Shown here: piece after piece, positions 16,073-23,404 of the stretch
Layout: each line of letters opens with the position of its first letter
How positions within the stretch are numbered: the stretch's first letter is position 1
Assembly: GCA_949286405.1 (NCBI GenBank)
Contig: CASECH010000157.1
Location: forward strand, 1-28,528
DNA length: 28,528 nucleotides
From: an uncultured bacterium
Lineage (GTDB): Bacteria; Cyanobacteriota; Vampirovibrionia; Gastranaerophilales; Gastranaerophilaceae
Reading direction: 5' to 3'
Notes under the pieces: model-generated
What the model was told of the DNA's origin: nothing
Seen by the model: the letters and a program-made list of their open reading frames with translations, nothing else
The model's database searches: none
Program-made: the position numbers and the translations under genes

Positions 16073-17032
16073 TTATTCATCAAGTTTTGAAATATCTATG
16101 TCAATTTGTTTGTTGGAAAGCTGATATAGTATATTTTTGAGATTTTTTATGTATTCTTTACTTCCTATGTTTTTTCTGCATAGCGAAATTAATTTATCAG
16201 CTTGTAGTTGTGCATTAGCTGGCATATATGGATTTTCTTCTATTTGTACAGGTATAGGGAAATGATGTCGAGAATTGTTGCAGTATGAACATTCAAGTGC
16301 GAAGTTAAGAGAGTTATTTGGTCCTTTTTGGCTTTTTGGAAGTAGATGCTCAAATGTTCCAACTGCCGGATGAATAAGGTTTAGAGCGATAACTTCCGGT
16401 TTTTTTCGTGCATTTTTTACAACAAAAGCACAGACTTCATCACTTGAACGAGGGAGTCTGCGTGCAATTTCTATTATTTCGTGTTTTATTTTTTTGTTGT
16501 TTAAATTTTTCAGAATATGTTTTATTTTTGATATAAATATTCTTCTGCTGAAAGGTTTTTTTGGTTGTGGGTCAAATATTATATCATTTGTTTTTATCAT
16601 CAGGTTTCGGAGCTTTTTTGATTCTTTTTCCGGTAGAATTCTTCTGTAAAAGCTTATTTTATTAAATATTATGCTCTGAATTCTTACTAGTGCTAATTCA
16701 TGTACATCTTTTTTTAGAAGGAGTAGTTGTTGAAAATTTCTGTTAGGGTATTTTATGGACAGGTTTCTAAGCATATTAAATACTTGTCTTTCAACTGGGT
16801 ACATTATTTTTTCATATGGTTCAAGTATTTGGATAACAAGTTCGGATGGGCCTGATAGTTCTTTTAGGTGAATAAGTTTGAGGTATTCCTCTGGGTGTAG
16901 CATTTCTCGTCCACAGCACAGGCATGGAATGCGAAAATTAAGTAAATTTTTTAGTTCTCGTCGAGTAAGAGGAATATTCTCGCTTGAGCATTTGAATACT
17001 ATATTTTCTTTTTTTACAATCTTTTTCACCAT
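16073..17032 (-). CDS. HNH-like protein with internal insert (319 aa)
   Basis: This is related to the adjacent 500-aa protein. Numbering from the ATG at 17032: CLCCGREM (C37, C40), then a helical Lys/Arg-rich middle of about 190 residues with PNRNFQQLL and RRLPRSSDEVCAFVV. The HNH-like half follows: TFEHLLPKSQKGPNNSLNFALECSYCNNSR (227-255), with EH-x2-P, a Gly, Asn residues and an intact CxxCN. It is a better match to the HNH endonuclease consensus than its neighbour, and lacks the long N-terminal extension. The ATG with GGGA just upstream is preferred to a TTG 15 bases earlier. It is the first gene after a 12-bp inverted repeat. DNA or RNA cleavage is likely but unproven. Confidence 0.78.
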   Translation of the reverse strand: MVKKIVKKENIVFKCSSENIPLTRRELKNLLNFRIPCLCCGREMLHPEEYLKLIHLKELSGPSELVIQILEPYEKIMYPVERQVFNMLRNLSIKYPNRNFQQLLLLKKDVHELALVRIQSIIFNKISFYRRILPEKESKKLRNLMIKTNDIIFDPQPKKPFSRRIFISKIKHILKNLNNKKIKHEIIEIARRLPRSSDEVCAFVVKNARKKPEVIALNLIHPAVGTFEHLLPKSQKGPNNSLNFALECSYCNNSRHHFPIPVQIEENPYMPANAQLQADKLISLCRKNIGSKEYIKNLKNILYQLSNKQIDIDISKLDE

Positions 17033-17051
17033 AAAATCCCGCACCAAAATA

Positions 17052-17082
17052 TTTCTAATTATGTTATTCCCATAATTAGAAA
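17052..17082. repeat. Perfect 12-bp inverted repeat upstream of the HNH-like pair
   Basis: TTTCTAATTATG and CATAATTAGAAA flank a 7-base spacer, 20 bases upstream of the 319-aa gene's ATG and 37 bases after the tsaB stop. There is no T run after it on the minus strand, so it is a poor terminator. An operator or leader hairpin fits better. Confidence 0.6.
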
Positions 17083-17119
17083 GTTTGTAATATCTGGTTA
17101 GAAAAGATTTTATTCTAAA

Positions 17120-17737
17120 TTATCCCATCGGAGGTGGTTGAATGTATAATGGCTTGAGTTTTCTCCAATTACATTCATCTGTTTTAGATTTTTTGATAGC
17201 AAGATCTGCTAAAATTTCTCCAAGAGGGTAGTCTTTGGCTTGATATGATATGCCTCCTAGAATTGGTTGCAATTTATTATCTGTAATTACAAAATAATCT
17301 TTGCTATTTATTATGTTTTTTACTTCGTCAAGTTTTACAGCTCCTTTTATTTCTTTGTTTACAAGAAGATATGCAGAGTCTTTTCTTGCATCAAGTGCAA
17401 CAAGGGTCGGTTTTTGTGTGTCATTAATTTGTTCAAGTATTTCAAGAGAAGATATTCCTATCGCTTTAATATCAAGTTGCTGTGCCATAACTCTTGCAAC
17501 TGTTGTACAAGCTCTGATTCCTGTAAAACTTCCTGGCCCGATGTTTACAGCTATTAAATCTAAATCTTGAGGTTTTATATTGTTGGTTTTCATAACTGAT
17601 TGCAGTGTAGATATTAAAAACGCTGAATGGTATTTTGAATCAGTATTTTCTACTACTTTTGAAGATAAAACAGTGTCATCTTTTTTGAGTGTGACGTACA
17701 TTTTATCTAAACAGGTATCAAAGCATATTAGTAGCAT
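17120..17737 (-). CDS. tsaB: tRNA threonylcarbamoyladenosine biosynthesis protein TsaB
   Basis: At 205 aa, this is the non-catalytic ASKHA-fold partner of TsaD, needed to place the t6A modification on A37 of tRNAs reading ANN codons. It shows the family start LLICFDTC, the central NIGPGSFTGIRACTTVARVMAQ (about 65-86), and LVALDARKD. The usual TsaB Thr/Ser at the start motif is replaced by a Cys after the conserved DT. AAGGAG sits 8 bases before the ATG. The start lies inside the end of tsaE (10-base overlap), so the two are coupled and act in the same pathway. The C-terminal part is shorter than in E. coli TsaB. Confidence 0.95.
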   Translation of the reverse strand: MLLICFDTCLDKMYVTLKKDDTVLSSKVVENTDSKYHSAFLISTLQSVMKTNNIKPQDLDLIAVNIGPGSFTGIRACTTVARVMAQQLDIKAIGISSLEILEQINDTQKPTLVALDARKDSAYLLVNKEIKGAVKLDEVKNIINSKDYFVITDNKLQPILGGISYQAKDYPLGEILADLAIKKSKTDECNWRKLKPLYIQPPPMG

Positions 17738-18204
17738 TTACTTAACTCCTTGATTATATTATCCTTATCTTCTCCTACAAATGAAAAAGTGTATATTCTT
17801 GATTCATCTTCATCTGAGTAGGTTACGTTAATTTTTAGATGATTAAACGGAACTTCATCTTGAGAAAATTCTGCCCATTCCACAAATGTTATTTGCTTAC
17901 CTTCAGAATATTCTCTAAGTTCATCTACAATGGTTTTTACTCCTTCGTTTTCAAGTCTGTATAAGTCAAAATGGTATACAGGAATAGAGCCTGTATGATA
18001 TTCATTAAGTATTACAAAACTTGGGCTTGTTACTTTTTCTTTTATACCAAGAGCTTCAGCTACTAGCTTTACAAAGGCAGTTTTACCTGCACCTATTTCT
18101 CCATATAAGTTTATGAAGCATCCATTATCAATTAATTTTGCAAAATTGTATGCCAGTTCTTTTGTATCATCAAGAGTATTACAAACTTTTTCAAATGAAT
18201 TCAT
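17728..18204 (-). CDS. tsaE: tRNA threonylcarbamoyladenosine biosynthesis ATPase TsaE
   Basis: This 158-aa P-loop ATPase activates the TsaD-TsaB complex for turnover in t6A synthesis. The Walker A motif is GEIGAGKT (residues 35-42). TSPSFVILNEY is the switch-like segment, followed by the family-specific YHFDLYRLE and the FVEWAEF motif. Length matches the family. AGGA stands a few bases before the ATG. It follows the diguanylate cyclase gene by 19 bases and overlaps tsaB, forming the common tsaE-tsaB pair; tsaD and tsaC are not in this window. Confidence 0.96.
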   Translation of the reverse strand: MNSFEKVCNTLDDTKELAYNFAKLIDNGCFINLYGEIGAGKTAFVKLVAEALGIKEKVTSPSFVILNEYHTGSIPVYHFDLYRLENEGVKTIVDELREYSEGKQITFVEWAEFSQDEVPFNHLKINVTYSDEDESRIYTFSFVGEDKDNIIKELSKCY

Positions 18205-18223
18205 AACTATTTCCTTACAAATT

Positions 18224-19585
18224 TTATTCCTGTATCAAAACCTTGTTACGCCCTGATTGCTTAGCGTTATACAAAGCTTTATCTGCTTTTTTTAATAAAT
18301 CTTCTTCAGAATCTTCTGCTTTGTATTGGTATATCCCAAGACTTATTGTAACACTAATAATTTTTTGAGCTACTTCTGAGTTTATTTTCGAAATGTCAAG
18401 TTTTTTCTTTTCGACAGCTTTTCGAAGTCTTTCTGCAACTATTTGAGCATCTTTTATTTCTGTATATGGTAGTAATATTGCAAATTCTTCTCCACCATAT
18501 CTACCGGCAATATCATATTCTCTAAGTTGAGAGCGAATCACTTGTGAAACATTTTTTAATACAAAATCACCTACTGCATGTCCGTATGTATCATTAACGC
18601 TTTTGAAATAGTCGATATCTGTCATAATTGCACAAAGCGGTCTTGATTGACGTTTGGATGTCGCAATTTCTTGTTTTATACGTTCTTCCAGCTGATGTCT
18701 GTTATAAAATCCTGTAAGTGCATCAAGAGTCGCGTGTTGTAAAATTTCTGCGTATACATTAGCTCTGTTAATAGTTGTGGCAGCTTGAGTTGTTAGCTGT
18801 TCAAGATATTCAATTTCTTTTTCACTAAGAATATTTTCAGTGCTTTTTGTTACAATGCAACCAAGCAGAACATTTTCGCTGACAAGTGGGAATATGCCTA
18901 TTTTTTTGTCCGGTGTTAGAATGTAATCAGAATTGTCTGTTAGGCATTTTATAAGTTCAAATATTTTAAAATCTTTACAGGCTGATGGCCAAATTAGTTT
19001 TAATTCTTTTGTTTTTTCGCACTTTAGAAATATATAAATTAGATGATCTGACACAAATTTGTCTATCATTTCACCGATTATTGGTATTATATAGTTTGTT
19101 TCATATTGTGTTTCGATTATTTTAGCAATATTTTTCATTGCATCATGAAAATCAATATTTTTTTGCATTCTTTCTGAAAGAATTACATTTTGAATTTTTA
19201 GTGAAATGCTAAATGATGCATAGTCTAAAAATTCCAAAATTGTATCATATGAAGAACCTTTAAAGACTAACATTCCGATTACTTTATCCTGTTTTAATAT
19301 CGGATAAAAAAGGGTGTTGTCTTTATTTTTTATATATTTTTTTGATTCAAGTTTTTTGAATATTTGATATGTTTCTTTAGATTTTTCTTTTTCAAGACAT
19401 TCATCAATACACATCCAGCTCCTTGAAAAATCTCTCAGCGTTGATGTAGTTTCATCAAATACGAAAATTGATATTTTATCTACATCACAAGGAGAGAAGA
19501 ATTCTTCAAGAATTCTTATTATTCCCTGAGCATTGGATGTGTTATTAAGCTTTTCAGATAAATCTTTTATGTATTGTAACATCAT
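18224..19585 (-). CDS. Cytoplasmic diguanylate cyclase with GAF-like sensor region and GGDEF domain
   Basis: This 453-aa protein makes cyclic-di-GMP from two GTP. The GGDEF domain occupies about 285-450, opening with DALTGFYNRHQLEERI and containing DIDYFKSVNDTYGHAVGD and the active site GGEEF at 364-368. The inhibitory I-site RxxD (R355-D358) is five residues upstream, so product feedback should work. The N-terminal 275 residues show two alpha/beta repeats (about 20-135 and 145-275) with GAF-like patterns (FYPILKQDKVIGMLVFKG; IFPLVSENVLLGCIV) and no membrane segment, implying an intracellular signal. It begins 10 bases after yebC stops, with a weak ribosome site, so it is probably co-transcribed with yebC, tsaE and tsaB. 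Confidence 0.94.
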   Translation of the reverse strand: MMLQYIKDLSEKLNNTSNAQGIIRILEEFFSPCDVDKISIFVFDETTSTLRDFSRSWMCIDECLEKEKSKETYQIFKKLESKKYIKNKDNTLFYPILKQDKVIGMLVFKGSSYDTILEFLDYASFSISLKIQNVILSERMQKNIDFHDAMKNIAKIIETQYETNYIIPIIGEMIDKFVSDHLIYIFLKCEKTKELKLIWPSACKDFKIFELIKCLTDNSDYILTPDKKIGIFPLVSENVLLGCIVTKSTENILSEKEIEYLEQLTTQAATTINRANVYAEILQHATLDALTGFYNRHQLEERIKQEIATSKRQSRPLCAIMTDIDYFKSVNDTYGHAVGDFVLKNVSQVIRSQLREYDIAGRYGGEEFAILLPYTEIKDAQIVAERLRKAVEKKKLDISKINSEVAQKIISVTISLGIYQYKAEDSEEDLLKKADKALYNAKQSGRNKVLIQE

Positions 19586-19595
19586 TTTAAAGATT

Positions 19596-20345
19596 TTATC
19601 CTTCTAATTTTTGTAGAATTTCGTCTGAGATGTCAAAATTAGCGTACACATTTTGTACATCATCGTGTTCTTCTAATTTGTCTAAAAGTTTAAGTATTTG
19701 ATCAGCAGTTTTTTCATCTGTTACTTCTACAGTATTTTGTGGGATTCTTGATAGTTCTGCTGATGTAGATTTAAATCCTTCTTTTTCAAGCCCTTCTACT
19801 ACATTTTGGAAGTTCTCTACAGTTGTAAGTACTTTATATGAACCTTCATCTTCAACTATATCTAGTGCATCTAATCCGATAGCTGTCTCAAATAATTTTT
19901 CAAAATCAGTATCTTCATCAAATGTTAGTACACCTCTTTGATCAAACATCCAGCCAACGCAACCTGTTGCACCAAGACTTCCGTTGTATTTTGTGAAATA
20001 ACTTCTTATGTCACCTGCAGTTCTGTTACGATTATCTGTCATTGCTTCTACTACAACAGCTACACCTCCCGCTGCGTATCCTTCATAGATTAATTCTTCG
20101 TAATTTTCAGCAGCTCCTGACCCTGCACCTTTTTCGATTGCTCTTTTTATATTGTCGTTTGGTAGCCCTGCTGCTTTTGCTTTTTCAATTGCTGTTCTTA
20201 GTCTGAAATTTCCTGCCGGATCAGGACCGCCAAGCCTTGCTGATACTATTAATTCTCTTGAGTATTTTTGGAATACTACTGCTCTTTGTGAATCTACTTT
20301 TGCTTTTTTGTGTTTAATGGTTGACCATTTTGAGTGTCCTGACAT
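19596..20345 (-). CDS. yebC: YebC/PmpR/TACO1 family protein
   Basis: At 249 aa, this begins MSGHSKWSTIKHKKAKVDSQ, the invariant YebC start, and continues with GGPDPAGNFRLRTAI, NDNIKRAIEKGAG and ATGCVGWMFDQRG. Length is typical. Members were first described as DNA-binding regulators; more recent work links the family to relief of ribosome stalling at proline stretches, like mitochondrial TACO1. GAGG lies 8 bases before the ATG. It is the first gene of the minus-strand run and divergent from glyS, sharing a 156-base intergenic region. In E. coli yebC sits beside nudB and ruvC; here its company is a GGDEF gene and tsaEB. Confidence 0.96.
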   Translation of the reverse strand: MSGHSKWSTIKHKKAKVDSQRAVVFQKYSRELIVSARLGGPDPAGNFRLRTAIEKAKAAGLPNDNIKRAIEKGAGSGAAENYEELIYEGYAAGGVAVVVEAMTDNRNRTAGDIRSYFTKYNGSLGATGCVGWMFDQRGVLTFDEDTDFEKLFETAIGLDALDIVEDEGSYKVLTTVENFQNVVEGLEKEGFKSTSAELSRIPQNTVEVTDEKTADQILKLLDKLEEHDDVQNVYANFDISDEILQKLEG

Positions 20346-20438
20346 ATTTTTTACCTCATAATTTAATTTACTTCTATAATCTATAATTTATCACAAACAA
20401 ATTTCGATTATTTAATATTTTGAAATTTTTACAGCTCC

Positions 20439-20466
20439 TTTACATTAAACTTTCATAAGATATAAT
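20439..20466 (+). promoter_or_regulatory. Putative sigma70-type promoter of glyS
   Basis: TTTACA (20439-20444) and a perfect TATAAT (20461-20466) are separated by 16 bases, 35 bases upstream of the glyS ATG. Confidence 0.65.
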
Positions 20467-20501
20467 TTAGTTAAGTTATAGATAAGTTATAAGGGAAAAG
20501 T

Positions 20502-22559
20502 ATGAGCAAATATTTATTAGAAATAGGTACTGAAGAATTACCTTACAAGTTTATTCCGTCTGCAATAGAACAACTAAAGTCTGGTTTTGAAAACTTTTTG
20601 AAAGGGAATAAAGTTGATTATCAAAAAGTAGATGTATATGCAACGCCAAGACGTTTGGCAGTTATTGTTTCAGGTCTTGAAAAACAAAGTAAGGATGAAG
20701 TTAAGGTAATAAAAGGGCCTATTAAGAAGGTTGCTTATGATGAAAATGGAAATTTAACAAAAGCAGGTGAAGGTTTTTGTAAGAAAAATAGCTTGTCTGT
20801 TGATGATTTGTATTTGGAAGATGATTATCTTCATGCAAAAATTGTTATTAAAGGAAAATCAATTATTGAATTATTAAAAGAAAATGTCCCATCCATTGTA
20901 TTAAAGCTGCAAGGTTCTCATTTTATGCGATGGGCTGATAATGATGAGAAGTTTTCTCGCCCAATCAGATGGATTGTGTCTATTTTAGATAGAGAAGAAG
21001 TTAAGATAAAGATTATTGATAAAGAAAGCTCTAATCTTACAAGAGGTCATAGATTTGCTCAGCAAAATGTTGTAATCGGTGATCCTGATGATTATGTTGA
21101 ATTAATGCGTAACTGTTGTGTAATTGTTGATCAGAATGAAAGACGCCAAAGAATTATAGACAGAGCAAAAGAAGAAGCTGACAAAATTGGTGCAGTACCT
21201 TATTATACTGATGATTTGTTGGATGAGGTAACATTTATTACTGAGTACCCTGTTCCTGTAACTTGTGAATTTTCTGAGGAATATTTGAAACTTCCTGAGG
21301 AGTTAGTAGTTACAGTTATGGCAGTTCATCAAAGATATTTTGCTCTACATAAAGATGGCAAATTGATTAATAAATTTATTACTATGACAAACTATATAGG
21401 TGATGAGTTTGAAAATATCAAAGCCGGAAATGTTAGAGTAGTTAAAGCTCGTTTGGATGATGCTGTATTTTTCTTTAATGAAGATACTAAAAAGCCTTTA
21501 TGTGAATATGTTGAAGCTTTAAAAGGTATTACCTTCCAAAAAGGTATGGGAACTATGTATGATAAGGCTCAAAGACTTGTCGTATTATCTAAGTTGATCT
21601 CTAAAGAATTAGGTATAAATAAGGCTTCTGTTGAAAGAACTGCTTTGCTTGCAAAGGCTGATTTGACAACTAACCTTGTGTTTGAGTTTACTGAATTACA
21701 AGGTTATATCGGAGCGGATTATGCGAGAGTTTCTAATGAACCTCAAGAAGTTTGTGATGGTATAAAAGAACACTATTTCCCGTTAAATGCTGAAGGTGAG
21801 ACTGCAAAATCAATTGAAGGTCAAATTGTTGGTATCGCTGATAAAATAGATACTATTTCTGCTGTTTTTGCAGAAGGTAAAAAACCTACAGGCTCATCTG
21901 ATCCATTAGGTGTAAGACGTGCAGCTTTAGGTGTTATTAGAACTATTCTTGCAAATGATTTGAAAATTAATATACCAAATTTGATTAATGAGACTTTGCT
22001 GTTATTGCCTGTCAAAACTGATGGAGATACAGTCCTTGATAAAGTTAAAAATATAGCCGGTTCAAGTGTTAACAGATTGTCTGGTAAGTGTGGTGATGAA
22101 ATTAATGAATTTATAATTCAAAGACTAATTATATTCTTGTCTGATAAGTATTCTAAAAATGTTTTGGAAGCTTGTGCAGCAGTGAAAAATCCATTAATTG
22201 ATTTAAATGACTACGTAAAAAGAGTAGATGCTATGTCTAAGTTTAATTCTGCTCAAGTGCTTGAAAGTGCTAATAGAGTTATCCGTATTCTAAAGCAAGA
22301 TTCTGCAAAATCCGTAAATAGAGATTTATTCAAAGATGCTGCAGAAGGAATTTTGTATCAACAAATATTAACCGTTAATGAGTCTTTTGATTATGAAGAA
22401 TATTTGAAATCTTTAGAGGAAATTAATCCTTCTGTTGAAAAATTCTTTGCAGATGTACTTGTTATGGATAAAGATGAAAAAGTTAAGGAAAACAGACTTG
22501 CTCTTCTAACTATGTTAAAGAGAAAATATGAGTATGTTGCTGATTTTAGTAAGATATAA
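20502..22559 (+). CDS. glyS: Glycine--tRNA ligase, beta subunit
   Basis: This 685-aa subunit of the bacterial alpha2beta2 glycyl-tRNA synthetase binds tRNA-Gly; the alpha subunit (GlyQ) makes glycyl-adenylate. It begins YLLEIGTEELPYKFI, with ATPRRLAV, the GSHFMRWAD and FSRPIRWIV segments, the HD-like region ELQGYIGADYARVSNEP, and DPLGVRRAALGVIR. The C-terminal anticodon-binding region ends with ENRLALLTMLKR. The ATG follows AAGGG at 6 bases. No glyQ is adjacent, unlike most Proteobacteria and Firmicutes; the two subunits are likewise unlinked in Cyanobacteria, which supports the proposed lineage. No clear terminator follows. Confidence 0.97.
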   Translation: MSKYLLEIGTEELPYKFIPSAIEQLKSGFENFLKGNKVDYQKVDVYATPRRLAVIVSGLEKQSKDEVKVIKGPIKKVAYDENGNLTKAGEGFCKKNSLSVDDLYLEDDYLHAKIVIKGKSIIELLKENVPSIVLKLQGSHFMRWADNDEKFSRPIRWIVSILDREEVKIKIIDKESSNLTRGHRFAQQNVVIGDPDDYVELMRNCCVIVDQNERRQRIIDRAKEEADKIGAVPYYTDDLLDEVTFITEYPVPVTCEFSEEYLKLPEELVVTVMAVHQRYFALHKDGKLINKFITMTNYIGDEFENIKAGNVRVVKARLDDAVFFFNEDTKKPLCEYVEALKGITFQKGMGTMYDKAQRLVVLSKLISKELGINKASVERTALLAKADLTTNLVFEFTELQGYIGADYARVSNEPQEVCDGIKEHYFPLNAEGETAKSIEGQIVGIADKIDTISAVFAEGKKPTGSSDPLGVRRAALGVIRTILANDLKINIPNLINETLLLLPVKTDGDTVLDKVKNIAGSSVNRLSGKCGDEINEFIIQRLIIFLSDKYSKNVLEACAAVKNPLIDLNDYVKRVDAMSKFNSAQVLESANRVIRILKQDSAKSVNRDLFKDAAEGILYQQILTVNESFDYEEYLKSLEEINPSVEKFFADVLVMDKDEKVKENRLALLTMLKRKYEYVADFSKI

Positions 22560-22696
22560 TACTGTTTTTAGCTTTTTTATAAAGAATTGTAAATAAAGTT
22601 TGTAAAATAGTAAATTATTTTATTTAGGATACTTTAGAATAGTACAAAGAAGGTAAATAAAATTATAGATAATTTATAAATGGTAGGAGTCGACAG

Positions 22697-23002
22697 ATGC
22701 TAAATCGTTTTAAAAATTTGAAACTGGTAAGACGCTTAAATCAGAATTTAAGTGCAAAGTTAAGATGGATTATGTATTCTAAAAATACAATGGATAAGTC
22801 ATCTCCAGATTATATTCATATGATTAGCGGTGTTGATGAATTGAAATCAAGTTCTGACGAAAGAAGGCTGGAAGCGATGGTCAGAGAACAACTCAAAGCT
22901 GAGTTTCCAAATATTGAGGAAATGAAGTCTTATGAATTACTTGTAGATGCAGTGATGCATAATATCAAGAAAAAACAGCTTCAGGCCATGGATGACGAAT
23001 AA
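22697..23002 (+). CDS. Hypothetical protein, 101 aa
   Basis: Not recognised. A strongly basic N-terminal third (MLNRFKNLKLVRRLNQNLSA, residues 1-20) is probably an amphipathic helix. An acidic, charged helical part follows (SSDERRLEAMVREQLKAEFPNIEEM), ending KKKQLQAMDDE. There are no cysteine motifs or membrane spans. The basic start followed by an acidic helix would suit nucleic-acid, membrane-surface or protein-partner contact, but this is not evidence of function. The ribosome site TAGGAG with 7-base spacing and the strong terminator just downstream make it a convincing gene. It lies 137 bases after glyS and may have its own promoter in that AT-rich gap. Confidence 0.8.
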   Translation: MLNRFKNLKLVRRLNQNLSAKLRWIMYSKNTMDKSSPDYIHMISGVDELKSSSDERRLEAMVREQLKAEFPNIEEMKSYELLVDAVMHNIKKKQLQAMDDE

Positions 23003-23017
23003 CATATCATCAAATTT

Positions 23018-23041
23018 AATACCCCGTTGAGGGGTATTTTT
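23018..23041 (+). terminator. Terminator after the 101-aa gene
   Basis: AATACCCC and GGGGTATT form an 8-bp stem with a 5-nt loop, followed by T residues, 15 bases past the stop codon. Confidence 0.88.
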
Positions 23042-23088
23042 GTATCTGTTCTTTTTTATAATTGTTGTTAAATAAAGGAGTGATATAT

Positions 23089-23325
23089 ATGGCGACAACA
23101 ATTATTGGTGTAAATATTGAAAATAGAGAAGAAACAGCTATTAAATTTCAAAAAATTTTAACAAAATTTGGCTGTGAGATAAAAACACGTATAGGTCTGC
23201 ACCCTTCTGTAGGATGTGTATGTCTTAATAGAGGGATTGTATTGTTGGAAGTATCTGGTGAGGCTGAGGAGTTAAAAAAAGAATTGTGTAAATATTGGGA
23301 TGTGCAGTCAATGATTTTTAATTGA
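23089..23325 (+). CDS. Small ACT-like protein resembling the [FeFe]-hydrogenase system regulator (TM1266) family
   Basis: This 78-aa protein runs beta-alpha-beta-beta-alpha-beta. It opens ATTIIGVNIENREETAIKFQKIL, then CEIKTRIGLHPSVGCVCLNRGIVLLEVSG and ends in a short helix and strand. The pattern of an IGVxIENRE start, IxxRxG, and a late alpha-beta resembles the TM1266 family of compact ACT/NikR-like proteins often encoded with [FeFe]-hydrogenase maturation genes. No hydrogenase gene lies in the window, so function rests on resemblance alone. The ATG at 23089 has AAAGGAG 8 bases upstream; an in-frame TTG at 23062 is rejected. It is flanked by terminator and gap and is probably monocistronic. 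Confidence 0.65.
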   Translation: MATTIIGVNIENREETAIKFQKILTKFGCEIKTRIGLHPSVGCVCLNRGIVLLEVSGEAEELKKELCKYWDVQSMIFN

Positions 23326-23404
23326 TAAACTTTTGTAACGCTTTATAATATTTTTCGCAAAAAAATATATTCAGGCTTTTTGTATTCATGGAAAATTATT
23401 GAAT

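Noticed and set aside
17052..17082. Inverted repeat as a tsaB terminator
   Set aside because: The stem is AT-rich and not followed by a T run on the minus strand, so a standard terminator is unlikely.
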